Source: Hanleya hanleyi
Lineage: Eukaryota > Mollusca > Polyplacophora > Lepidopleurida > Hanleyidae
Assembly (NCBI GenBank): GCA_036873755.1
Contig: JAVTVY010047915.1
Coordinates: forward strand, 62,001-126,000
Length of the DNA: 64,000 nucleotides
Direction of reading: 5' to 3'
Shown here: one piece after another, positions 17,935 to 29,600 of the stretch
Numbering within the stretch: the stretch's first letter is position 1
Layout of the letters: every line of letters begins with the position of its first letter
Program-made: the position numbers and the translations under genes
Notes under the pieces: model-generated
What the model was told of the DNA's origin: nothing
The model's input: the letters and a program-made list of their open reading frames with translations, nothing else
The model's database searches: none

Positions 17935-19111
17935 GCCAATGAAATCAGCCCACAGACAATTTTGTCGAGGAGTTACAAGTTACAAGAGTAACAGGTGGAG
18001 CGAAAAACTATAGAGGTTCGAGGTGCGGTTCTTTTGACCCGAAATTCACCCGCGCACTTCCGGTGATGCTGCGCAGGCGTGCGGCCGGATAACGCGCGCG
18101 CTGCGGCCGGGCCGGGCCGGGTTGATAGGAGATTTCCCTTATTGTAGGGGTAAAGTCCGTGTTCCGCTTTTTATATTTTTTTTCTCTGAAAACATGCACC
18201 CACCCTACCTCTCTCAGCAGGCCCCGATAAGCCCGGGGGGGCCGATATTCGCCCTTTGGGATAGGGTTGATAGGGGTTTTCCCCTATTTTAGGGGTAAAG
18301 TCCGTGTTCCGATTTTTATAGTTTCGGGACAAATCCTAAATTTACATACACCCACTCCCCACCCTTCCTCTCTCAGCAGGCCCCGATAAGCCCGGGGACC
18401 GATATTAGCCCTTTGGGATAGGGTTGATAGGAGTATATTTTACGGTAAAGTCCGTGTTCCGCTTTTTATATCTGGATAAATTTTACATGCACCCACCCTG
18501 CCTCTAGAGGGCAGCACCATCGATGCCAAAGGGGAATCCCCTTTTTGTTTGTTTATTTTTTGCGGAGATATACTGGACAATAAACGCTCGACCCTCGGGT
18601 CGCACGGATGCTAGACTCGTCCTAATAACATCGTCCAACACCTATAGATTATGTTATATATAAGTCTTCCTTCCCATGGTTTCATGGAAAAACCCTGACC
18701 TTGAACTAGTGTGATCACGTGACCTCCCCGTGATGGAAAAACCCCAGAATCAAGTCAGTACATGCATTCCATACAGTCAGACATACCCAGGTCACGGCCG
18801 ATTCACGCAGACCGGAAGTGACGGCATACACCTGCGCACTCCCCATGATGGAAAAACCCCAGAACCAAGTCAGTACATACATACAGTCAGACGAGGTCAA
18901 AATACTCGCTTCTGATTGGCTGTCAAAGGTCACGATATACAATTTTTTGAGGTCAAAGGTCAATAAGCTATTTAATACTCTTTCTATACTCGCAGACCGG
19001 AAGTGACGTCATACACCTGGGAACTCTCCGTTATGGAAAAACCCCAGAACCAAGTCAGTACATGCATTCCATACAGTCAGACGAGGTCTAAATACTCGCT
19101 TCTGATTGGCT
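17935..19111. repeat. Right terminal inverted repeat of copy B, truncated
   Basis: This is the reverse complement of 7380-8914, minus ~320 bp found only on the left. Differences are scattered single bases and a few small gaps. It ends abruptly in GATTGGC followed by a run of about 22 T. The equivalent of the outer left 820 bp is missing. Confidence 0.85.
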
Positions 19112-19525
19112 TTTTTTTTTTTTTTTTTTTTTATGTTTTTTGATGGGTCGAGAAGGTTTGGTCGAATAACACATACTTTGGAGCATTTTGATAAAATAAA
19201 AAAAAGAACCGGTATTCGGAAAAATAGTTTTTTGTTTCAAAGAGCTCATGAGGTTATTTTAAATTTTTTCCGACCGAGTATATTTTAGGACTATTATCTC
19301 CGCTCCGTGTTCTCCGCTGCACGAAATAAACCCACATGTGCCGGTAAAGGAAAAGACAACGAATGAGCGTAATGGAAGAGATATATTATTTCGTTCATTA
19401 CAGGAACAAATAGCAATGTACGAGAATAGTTACTTCAAAAAGTAGCCATTATCTGCCTCAGGAAAAACAGAACTCTGGAAATTTTTGCATCGATATGGTC
19501 ATGGCGGTTCCGATGCTGCCTTAGG
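19112..19525. other. Poly-T tract and unassigned AT-rich sequence
   Basis: It begins with about 22 T at the truncated Polinton end, then AT-rich sequence with no convincing gene. The poly-T could be the reverse-strand tail of a retroposed sequence, or an assembly junction. Confidence 0.5.
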
Positions 19526-22322
19526 CACGGTAGGTATCCAAACAGATCTCTACCAGTGCAAACGATCTCTACCATCTGCACAACGATCTCCACCAGCTAA
19601 TATTACGGGTTTACGAATAGTGGTGTGTACCAATTTCAGCTTATTTTGCCAGGAAGACCTGAGTAATACTCGGAATGATATAGCGCAGCGTACGCCTAAA
19701 TGTACGAGGAAATATATTTCGCTCTTGTTTCAAACGTGCGTCCTCTGATTATTTGATAATCAGGGACACCGATCGCCCCATCGACGATTCAGTATTGAGA
19801 ATGTGATGAAATTTTCCGGTCTTTAATGTCTTGAATTGAAATCCTGATAGAAAGGGGCTACTTTATAACGAAATATTGTCAAATTCCAGTCAAATTTCAC
19901 ACATACGGGTGAAAATAAGCAAGTTTATGTGAAAATATGTGTGCTCAATGTACTTTTTGGAAATTAGAATTACAAAGATCTCTACCAATTCCTGACAACT
20001 ATCTCTACAGGTTCGGTGCATGGAAAGTGTTGGACAAAAATCTACAAATCAAGTCGTATGAACAGGCCTAGTAGAACCAGAGATGTATTGTGCGGATTTG
20101 TCTGATGCCAAGTTGCACACAAACGCACGAAAGATGATCGAGTGAGTTCGGTCTTGTCATTGGGAGCTCGGTAAATTACGTACCGATACACAATGTGACC
20201 TTCGTCCGAAGGTTCGAAGTGAGAACGAAGAAATTGGCTTGATATAATGAAGATGATTTCAACACTCTTAAAATGAAAGCGTTTTATTTAACATTATTAA
20301 TGTCCGAGGAGTTACACCATCATATAAGCTGTTATATTTGTAACACTGTCAGAAAGTGTTGAAAAAATATCTAACATTATACTACACTTTACTAGGCTGA
20401 ATTTAACACGTATATAGTGTTGTGTTGCTCATCACACTGCAATATAATGTGGGATATAAACTTGTTTTCAACGCTTTTTGTCAATTCTCGGACATTTATA
20501 GTGTTAAATACTACAATTTCAATTTAACACTTTCTGAGAATGGAAACGTTGTCCAGTGACCAACCGTAGATTTTGTGGTGTGAGTAGCGGAGGTGTTGAT
20601 CAGTAGAACAACTTAAATAAATTAAATGGTCTTAGATCTAGATTTTTCTGTATATACCCGCGAATATCATCACGTCACACGTGTTTTTGCCAAAATCATG
20701 GAAAATACATCTTCTGCGTAGCAAGGCAAGGAATTCGAGGCATAGGCCTACAGATATATCCGTGTGCATTGTTTTTATTGGATCATAAACACAACGGAAA
20801 GTCGATAATAAATGAATAAATTTTATCTGAATTTACATTTAATCCAAATGTATGGTGTTGAAAATTGCATTTTAAGACTACGAAACAATCTCCAAACTCA
20901 GAAACCGTCATGTGAGCTATGCTGATATTTTTAACATTGTTTCCCGTCATGCGATCTTTTTATCATCGAATAATTGTGTGGGTCGTCGATCCACTTTTTT
21001 ATGTAAAAAGCTTCAAGAGTTTCTATCTCCATAGTTTTCGCGAGGTCATTAACTCCCCTGATAACATCTCTCATCGGAAAGATGAAATGTGTGTTACGGC
21101 AATAAAAAATATATGTACACAATTTGTGAAATGATTATGATTATGATTACGTATAGTTATGACATGAAATTGGAATTCGTAGCATGTACTATTTCCTGAA
21201 AAAAAATGACCTAAATGGAGTCAGTTTATTTTTTCTATTTCAACCGCACCACGTATAGGCCAAACTGCTGCCTTATCGCACCATCTCTTTTTTTTCAATT
21301 TCAAATCGCCTTTATTTGTGTACCGGTAAATGTATCTATTTGTCGAAAGCATCAGCGTGCTGATAGCACGTTGTTCTTTTCCCCCAACGTCATCATGTTA
21401 GGGAGACCCTTATCAATAAATATATACGAAAATCAATAAAGACAAAATCATATTACCATGTTTGAGCGATCTCGCTCTATAAAATCAATATCAATAACTT
21501 TGATTCCTTCGTCATCAATGCTCCAAAACTTCAGGCGCATTAATCTATCTATTGTTCCTTGTCCTTTAATTAATTTGCCATTTTAAGAACCAGTCGATGT
21601 TTTTTCAGTAGCGTGACCGATATTTGGCCTGTTAAATTAGATAAATAACAAGTTACTTTTTAGCAAACGACCTCTTTTACCTCCATTTTAGCGGGATCGC
21701 CCTAACATGGTAATATGATTTTGTCCCGGGCTTGACTTCCCTCACAGACTCATTGGTTTCAGCGTATAAATCCCCCAGAGTAAGCCTATCCCAACACTGT
21801 AAGCGCTGATAGAGATCGTTGTCAACTTCAGCACAGAAAAACATGCATATCACAAACTCATGGTAGAGATCGTTGTAAAATGAATAGTGATTTTGATTGA
21901 AATTCTTCTCCCAATCAAACAGGACGACTTTGAGGCTTAATTATTTTAGTTACTTGAACAATAAGCCATAATTAAAGGGACAAACACAGCTGGTGTACAG
22001 TCAGATATGCCCTAAAATAGACCATTCTTTGATGATGGAGTCGATTCTCCTAATCGACATGGCAATCCTGTGTCCCAAATTAAAAAATAACGAAAATACA
22101 TCAGGCTTTAGCTTGCACGTGCTATAAACCTAGATACTCATATGGGTACGCTGTGCTATGTGGTTTACAGACCTTTTCGGTGCTTGGCTGATTATTTTGC
22201 CTTGACCGGGCATGCGCCTCTCCAAAATCTAACAATTTCTCGCTTCACGCACCGGTAGAGATAATTTCATTACGGGTAGAGATCGTTTGCACTGGTAGAG
22301 ATCTGTTTGGATACCCACCGTG
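19526..22322. mobile_element. Non-autonomous DNA transposon with TTAGG duplication
   Basis: The left end CACGGTAGGTATCCAAACAG... is repeated in reverse complement at the right end, with ~47 bp matching nearly perfectly (19526-19573 and 22275-22322). TTAGG flanks both sides (19521-19525, 22323-22327). The motif GATCTCTACC recurs inside both ends (about 19549, 19565, 19977; reversed near 21810, 21862, 22275), as subterminal binding sites do. No transposase frame exists. A CAC start with 5-bp duplication is compatible with Transib-type transposition, but the family is not certain. Confidence 0.75.
21441..21722. repeat. Inverted repeat nested in the DNA transposon
   Basis: GACAAAATCATATTACCATG (21441-21460) and its reverse complement (near 21703-21722) are arms of ~35 bp that also include GCGATCYCGCT. 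CATGTTAGGG recurs at 21393. It is probably a small nested MITE. Confidence 0.5.
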
Positions 22323-23839
22323 TTAGGGGAAGGTGGAGCAAAACGGAACCCCTAACTTTGAGCGTTCCCTTGTGCTCTATTTAGTATGGACATGATGTTC
22401 CCACAGGTGGATTTTAAAGGTTAGTACTCAATATTTAAAATTAAACCGACAAAATGCTGTTTATTCAGGTACTTTTTAGTTTATAGGTCAAACAATTTTT
22501 TTGTATTGATGTTCCGTATTTCCCCACTGGTATAGGGCCAAAATAAACCACCTGTTTTTTCGGTTTGCCTCAACAGGAAACATAATGTTAACCATACGAT
22601 AATCTTAGCAAAACACCCGCCTAGTTGCTCGTCATACTTTGGCTATTCAGCATGAAACGTTATTGACTCTTATGAGTAAGATGGATAGGCTAGGTGCATA
22701 TATATATTTGCCAATGGGGCGGGAAGTTGGCGGAAAAAGAAAAAGTGTTGAATATGGCGCCCTAAAGTCATTTTAACAGTCCAAAACAGCTATATTTTAT
22801 TATTTATATCCTTCGAGTTTGAATAACATTAGTATTGCAGAGCAGTTATTATTTTCTATCCTTAAGTCGATTAATGGCATTATATATGATAAAAATTGAC
22901 GAAACAATTTGTATTCCTTGGCCCCCGAAAACTGTAAAAAAAAGTTTACTTCAGCACTGCGCATGCGCAAGAATTTGGTATTAATGAAACCTAGAGATCG
23001 GCCATAAGGGCAAAACGGAACTCCGTTCCATTATGCCCCACGAGGGATGGTTCCATTTTGCCCCGAATTGCTTATTTTCAACTTTTGGGCCAGACATAAA
23101 AATGGAATGTTGCAGTATTCATTTTTTCACACGTCTAACCTGAAATATTGGTGTGACAGCCATTGGGAAAACATTTGTTATCCGAATACTCGGTATGGAA
23201 CATTGTTTTCCGGTGTCACCGAATAGGGCATCTATAAGATCAGAAGGCTTCTATTTTATTTGTCTGTCTTAATTTTTGGAGCTGTTGCCATCTCCTCGAA
23301 ATTAAAAACGTATTTTGGCATACGAGACCTAAGATCGTGATTTCACTAAATATAACCAGGTATTGACAACCCTTTAGAATTAATCCACGAATGTTCCTTT
23401 TTGCCCCGTAGTTCATTGTTCAATATAAAAAAATATATATAAAAATGAAACTTACATTTAATCCTGATTTACTTTGCATTCTTTACATCTGTAAGCATCT
23501 TACTAGGCCCACATCTAAATTATACTGATAAGACAGACAGTTAAGAATTTTCGATTGAACTGAGACTTGGAGACCTTTCTCGTCAAAACTAACTATGACG
23601 CCGAGTCCGAAACCGCCCACACTGGTTTTCGGAGGTAGGCCTAGAAATCTGATTCAAAATGTCAGCTCTACAAGCCTAGAGGGGACTGTAGCCAAAGTTC
23701 TCCGAACTTAGACTCTATAAGTACAAGAATTTTCCCCAGTGACAATGACAGTTCTAATGGCTCTCTCTAGTAGCTGGACACTACCTATAACTAAGTTGGG
23801 GTACAGTACCTCATTTGAGGTGTAGTGTTATATCCCAAT
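22323..23839. other. Unassigned intergenic sequence
   Basis: No gene is seen. The motif GGTTCCATTTTGCCCC and its reverse (GGGCAAAACGGAAC) recur (22337, 23008, 23051, 23395); the pair at 23008-23066 forms a short inverted repeat. A TGCGCATGCGCA palindrome is near 22967. The 18-mer CTAAGTTGGGGTACAGTA (23791-23808) recurs inverted at 27371-27388. Confidence 0.5.
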
Positions 23840-23845
23840 CGAGAT
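23840..23845. repeat. Target-site duplication CGAGAT (left)
   Basis: CGAGAT directly precedes the terminal AGTAGTATA. The same six bases directly follow TATACTACT at 26624-26629. A 6-bp duplication is the hallmark of Polinton integration. Confidence 0.85.
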
Positions 23846-24860
23846 AGTAGTATAGAAAGGCCCAATTGTCACCGATTGACCTAAAAAAATTGCATAAGAC
23901 CTCTGTGATGTCATTTCCGGTTCTGGTCACGTGCCCGGAAGTGACCTTTAACCCCAGCGCATGCGCACAATACCGGATAAAGTTGTACGCAGGGGTCAAA
24001 GGTCACTTCCGGTCACGTGACCGGAACCGGAAGTGACGTCACAGAGGTCATATACAATTTTTTTAGGTCAGCCGGTGTCCATTTACCCTTTTACTTGGAA
24101 CAGATCACGAAACCTGGCTATTAATGCGAGGGCCAACGAGAGTGTGCGACATTTATCCCGCGTCATTCTCCGTGAATCGGCTTTGTCCACGTGCTGCTTG
24201 TGTGACGTCACAAAGGTCATATGCAAATTTCCAAGGTCAATGCGACCGAATTAGTTCTCTCAAAGGGTCAAGAGGCGTCTTCGGGGTCCTTCATGTGACG
24301 TCACAAAGGTCATATGCAAATTTGAAAAGGTCAAAATGGGTCTACGTGCGTTTTCTGAATCTAGGACATTTCCATAAACTGGTTAACTATTGTATAAAAA
24401 AGAACCAAATCACATTATTGTAATAAACACCAGGTATTTCATTACAGAGAACACAACATATATACAACAGTTATTAATCCTTATTATAACATCAACGAAA
24501 GAAGTCCTGTGGAATATCTGCGGTGTAAGTTCACTTTCACTTCAGCATTTATAGGGTACCCATCACTCTAAATATCCAGATACGTCGTGGTCACACCATC
24601 TGGGAGAACTTTGTGCTTGGGGTAGAAGAAGGTGAAGGCGTCCCGCTGCTGGGTGTAGGAGCGCATCTGGTTCTGGACGACACGAAAGCCCATGTTGATT
24701 CCACTGGTACTGGTCATCGAGGTACAGGACTTTGGTGATGTTATTATCCCGACGATTGACTCCTTTACAACTGAACTTGTTGGTGTTGTCCCCGCCGTAA
24801 CAATAGTACGTTTTTGAGCAGAGGGCGATCATGGCCTCACCCGTCCATTCTAACTTGACC
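23846..24860. repeat. Left inverted repeat of the polB mini-element
   Basis: It mirrors 25712-26623. The outer half has modules of TGACGTCAC + AAGGTCA + ATGCAAATTT (TGACGTCA at 24034, 24203 and 24296) and a near-palindrome GTCACTTCCGGTCACGTGAC at 24001-24020. The inner half (from ~24430) is polB 3' flank and coding sequence. Confidence 0.8.
24563..24860 (-). pseudogene. POLB: DNA polymerase B C-terminal end, inverted duplicate
   Basis: On the minus strand it carries ...MIALCSKTYYC, then KFSCKGVNRRDNNITK and, after a frameshift, the end matching VSGYLE-type C-termini. It duplicates the + strand polB end at 25712-26010 in inverted orientation. It lacks all catalytic motifs. Confidence 0.75.
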
Positions 24861-24879
24861 GGCTGCTGGATAACCGGAA

Positions 24880-26010
24880 CATCATCACCATGTCCGAAAT
24901 CCTACGCACTGTTAAAACGAGAGACCTGTACGGGTTCGTCGAATGTGACATCCATGTCCCCGAGCACCTGAAAGCAGAGTTCGCCGAATGTCCGCCCATC
25001 TTCAAAAACACCAAGGTGGAGCGTGGCAACATTGGGCCCGTCATGCGGGCGTATGGTGAGGAACATAATGTACTCACACAACCCCGGCGTATGTTAATCG
25101 AAAGTATGATTGGCGAGAAGATCCTGCTGGGCACACCCTTACAGCGCGGTCTCGAAATCACCAAAATCTATCCAGTGATGGACTTTACATTCGAGGCTTG
25201 TTTCAAGGACTTTGCGGAGGCCGCGACCACTGCCCGTCGCCAAAAGAGATGACGACCCCAATAAAGCTATCATCGCAGAAACGATGAAGTTGCTTGGCAA
25301 CAGTGGATATGGTAAAACCGTAACCAACCAGGATCGCCACGTCGACATTGTACCGTCGACATTGTACCGGCACATGAGGATGATTGACGACACCACGTAT
25401 GAAGTCACCTCGTCCAAAAGGGGCAATCACGTATAACCTACCGCTGCAAATCGGGTGCATGGTGTACCAGCTGGCTAAGTTGCGGATGTTGGAATTCCTG
25501 TAGGATTTCATGGGCGTGTTCTTCGACACGTCAGACTGGCAGTTGATGAAGCTGGACACCGATTCCGCATACATGGTCGTCTCCAACCCGAACTGGGAAT
25601 CCTGGGTCAAGCCGGAACTGCGAGAACACTATGAAAGTGAACGAGATCGATGGCTGCCGAGAAAAGACCACTACAAGTATGATAAAAGGACCCCCGGCCT
25701 TTTCAAGTTAGAATGGACGGGTGAGGCCATGATCGCCCTCTGCTCAAAAACGTACTATTGTGTTACGTCGGGGACAGCACCAACAAGTTCAGCTGTGAAG
25801 GAGTCAATCGTCGGGATAATAACATCACTAAAGCCCTGTAGCTCGATGTACTACAAAGTCAGACCAGTGCCAGTGGAACCAACATGGGCTTTCGTGTCGT
25901 CCAGAACCAGATGCGCTCCTACACCCAGCAGCGGGACGCCTTCACCTTCTTCTACCCCAAGCACAAAGTTCTCCCAGATGGTGTGATCACGACGTATCTG
26001 GATATTTAGA
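24880..26010 (+). pseudogene. POLB: Protein-primed type DNA polymerase B, C-terminal half, broken
   Basis: Blocks typical of Polinton polymerase B occur in order: DLYGFVECDIHVPEHLK; PRRMLIESMIGEKILL; then, after a frameshift near 25245, the motif B region KLLGNSGYGKT (NSGYG at 25298-25312); further breaks after 25436; then motif C with LDTDSAYM (DTDS codons 25555-25566), the KRTPGLFKLEW block and the thumb. The N-terminal exonuclease region is absent. In complete elements this enzyme replicates the linear genome from a protein primer. Several frameshifts make this copy inactive. Confidence 0.85.
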
Positions 26011-26623
26011 GCGATGGGTACCCTATAAATGCTGAAGTGAAGGTGAACTTACACCGCCGATATTCCACTGGACTTCTTTCGTTGATGTTATAATAAGGGG
26101 AAATAACTGTTGTATATATGCTGTGTTCTCTGTAATGAAAATAAAACCTGGTTTTTATTACAACAATTATGAATTGGTTCTTTTGTATACCGTAGTTAAC
26201 CAGTTTAGGAAAAAGTCCCAGGTTCTGAAATGGCACGTATAGGGTACGCATCTTGACCTTTTCAAATTTGCATATGACCGTTGTGACGTCACATAAAGAG
26301 CCCCGTAGACGCCTCTTGACCCTTTGAAAGATCTAATTCGGTCGCAATGACCTTGAAATGTGCATATGACCTATGTGACGTCACACAAGCAGCACGTAGA
26401 CAAAACGGAGAATGATGAGCTCGTTGACCCTCGTATTAACAGCTAGGTTTCGTGATCTGCTCCAAATAAAAGGGGAAACTGACACCGATTGACCTCAAAA
26501 ATTTGCATATGACCTCTGTGACGTCACTTCCGGTTCCGATCACGTGACCTTTGACCCATACGTACCATTTTTATCCGGTATGGTGCGCATGCGCAAGGGT
26601 CAAAGGTTTCTGTTTATACTACT
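25712..26623. repeat. Right inverted repeat of the polB mini-element
   Basis: Reverse complement of 23846-24860 with scattered differences. TGACGTCA modules with adjoining GCATATGACC are at about 26283, 26376 and 26519. The outer end has TGCGCATGCGCA and a TCACGTGACCTTTGACC segment. Confidence 0.8.
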
Positions 26624-26629
26624 CGAGAT
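26624..26629. repeat. Target-site duplication CGAGAT (right)
   Basis: Matches 23840-23845 exactly. Confidence 0.85.
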
Positions 26630-29600
26630 ATAGGGCTACCATCTCAGTTTCAGTTTTTGCTTATTTTTGTGTTAAATTATACATCTGTTCAAACCTCGGA
26701 GGGTATGGATCACTTTATCACATATCTGGCCTTACTATCTTCATTTTTCAGCAAATTATTGTCTTTACACAGACAGACTACACAATTTAATTTAATCGTC
26801 TAATTTTTTGCAATGAAAATTGTTTAGATTGTAAATGTTTTGAGGTATTTCACGTATAAATTCAGACTATAGTGTGCATTGTTCTATCTACTGCCCTCGT
26901 GCAAATTACAGGGATATAAATTTAGTAAGTAACTAACTAAATGAATATTTATGGCCAAAAAAAACAAAAAAAATTACACACACTGCTAGCAAGGGCTAGG
27001 GACACAGTCCTCTGCTAATCATTTCTGACACTGCCATGCTAGCAGAATGTGTGATGTGTGAAACAATCGAATTCAATTTATAAACTAGTCACCGCATCTA
27101 CATCCCTGAAATTTACACATGAGTAACATTTTCACAACATGAGTCTTTATTTGAGTGTTAGAGAGATCAAATATTTAAATTAAAGGGGTTTATCATTCTG
27201 AAAATATCAAAGTGATTGATTCAAATTTGTAGTCTGTCTGAGTAGTGATTATAGTTTGCTGAAAAATGACCAAGATAGTGAAGCCAAATATGTGGTGAAC
27301 TGATCCATACCCTCTGAGTTTTGTAAATTTTCGAAAACTTAAATTGATACAGGCTTACAATTCATGGGTGTACTGTACCCCAACTTAGGTATAGTACCCC
27401 ATCTAAGGCATTTAACCTGTTGGGTTGTGTTTGACTGTTCTAAAATTTATATTTTATGTTGAACATTTCATTTCATTTTATTTTGCCTTCTCATTGTCAA
27501 AAATGACGGTCATGTTGGTCACAAACCACCATTGAAGTTTCTTGATTATTATCAGGACTTTGAGTATAATATTTGACTCTCAAATATATCAAAACCACTT
27601 TATTAAATTTTGATCCGAAATTTGCCGTAATGGTATCGGGTGGAATGACCCTATCTCTGACGGCCTTATCTCGAAAAAATGGTGGGGAATGTATGCTGAA
27701 TTTTATTTATATGTTTGAACGGAAAGGCCAGGCTACCTGGTGTGGTGGGTCATTGTAGTGGCGAATATTAGGGAATATTTTTTTCTCAAGATGTGCTCAG
27801 CCAGTTTACTACAAATTAAGTATGGCGATTATTTAATGGTTTCTGACATGACCAGACATTTATCTCACTGGATATTTTCTCCATCCATATACACCCTACT
27901 GAATCGACAAGTGTGATTATAGGTGAATGCACCAGTCCATTTGTCATGCGACCATGAACTGTAGGTTGAATCACTTCACATTGAAGCCGCATAACAGCTG
28001 CAATGTTATAATGAGGCAACATGTGATTATATATCAGATATGTCGACAGTCCATTGTAGCTACCATTTGTCTTGGCAACAGTCCATTTGGCGAATCATTA
28101 GATCAGACGATGTGCTCTCTGTGCATCATTCACAAGTGCATGTTGACCTACAATGGACTGTCGATCGGTCCGATGATGATACAATGGACTGTCGTAATAT
28201 CAGACAGACAGAGAATATACTATTAATGGTTCATATTCCTCTTAAACACACACAAGTGGAAGGAATCGAGAGATGAATGAGTCAGTGATACATGAGGCAG
28301 GTAGTAAGTTCCCACGTGTTCATTTTGTGCTCATTTCCTCACACTATAATTCGATGCTAATACCTACAATGGACTGTCTACCAACACCTAAAAACACCTC
28401 TCGCCGCAAAAATGTTTAAAATTTTTGTTAACTTGAAATAGTAAGAACCCTACGTTTGGTGACAATATAGTACGATATTTCTCCTTCAAAATATGACTGG
28501 ACACCAGTAACCATACCTGTCATCGATATGCTGAAAATCGTTCATTTTCGGCTGTGGTCACTGTCGTCTGGTCAGACACACGCCCACGCTTGATAACGAA
28601 AGCACTGGAAAACCTACCATTGACTGTAATTTGACACGTGACCGGCGGTTTGCACCTATAATCATACTTGTTGATTCAGTAGGGTGATATAATTAATGAC
28701 AAAAATAAACATGATTTTGAAGTGTTCTTTTTTTTTAACATAAAGTATGAATACCCTGTGGTAATCAAGGAAATAAAACTGATTTTGAAGTTTTCTCTTT
28801 CTGCCATAAATTATGAACATTATTTCAATAAATAATCTTGATCGGTTCATGCTCGGAGTCTGGAGAGAGTCCTTGTTTCCGGATGAGTCTGCAGTTACGA
28901 AATTGGCTCATATCTTCAAAGATGGCCACCGATTCGAAAAACGAAGAAGCGGCAACTTGAAACGAGTTTCAACATGAATTTGCTGCAATTTCAAACACCA
29001 TATATTACTTATCCATGCATTTGAAATGGAGAGAGAGGTAATTTTGAAGCAAGAAATAAACAGATTAGAAATATGTTTTGTAATTCATTTGTTTGCAACG
29101 TAGAAAGTGCGAAAAACAACAATCAATAATTTATCATGCTGTGTTGTTGTTGTTGTCACTGACGCTGCCGGGCGAATGGGTCGCCAAGGACAGGAACAAA
29201 CATGTTTAGCGGGTCAATGGTGTCTCTCACTCGTTGACTTTGGTTTGTTTGCTGGTCCGTCGCAGTGACAATCGTCATGTTACCTCTACGATTGATGACG
29301 TGTTTGACAGATTAACAAATGATTCGACTTGCAGTATAGGCTGTACAGTAGCGAGGATTAGCGAGATACTGTAGCTTATTCTACCATCAATTATTGAGTG
29401 AGGTAAGCTTGTAGATCGATTTTGACAGCCTTGTCTTTGACTGAACTCTCACTGTACTCCTTCATCCTTGATCTATGTACTCGTCATGTACTCTGCATTA
29501 CATGTTCAGTGACACTATCAACTATGGTCTCTATGCTGACCACAGTTATTTTGCTGGATGTGCATATATAGGATGAGACTGTTATCGAGGTGATTGGTTC

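Larger units (their letters stand above)
6560..19111 (-). mobile_element. Polinton/Maverick copy B (adintovirus-like), polB-less
   Basis: It is bounded by long inverted repeats (6560-8914 and 17935-19111). Twelve genes all read right to left: three unknown genes, integrase, membrane protein, ATPase, small basic protein, proline-rich protein, penton, pVI-like, major capsid, protease. The outer left end is placed at AGTAGTATA (6560), the same 9-mer that starts the TSD-flanked polB element at 23846. The right inverted repeat stops at a poly-T tract (19111), corresponding to position ~7380 on the left, so its outer ~820 bp are missing and no target duplication can be checked. DNA polymerase B, present in complete Polintons, is absent. 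Confidence 0.9.
23846..26623. mobile_element. Polinton-derived mini-element carrying only a polB fragment
   Basis: 2778 bp. The ends AGTAGTATA/TATACTACT are perfect inverted termini inside a perfect 6-bp duplication (CGAGAT). Long inverted repeats (23846-24860 and 25712-26623) include TIR-type sequence and also the 3' end of polB, so the polymerase C-terminus appears twice, facing outward. A unique core (24861-25711) carries the preceding polB segment on the + strand. The structure is a Polinton collapsed into an inverted duplication of its polB end, still able to have been integrated as a unit. Confidence 0.85.
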
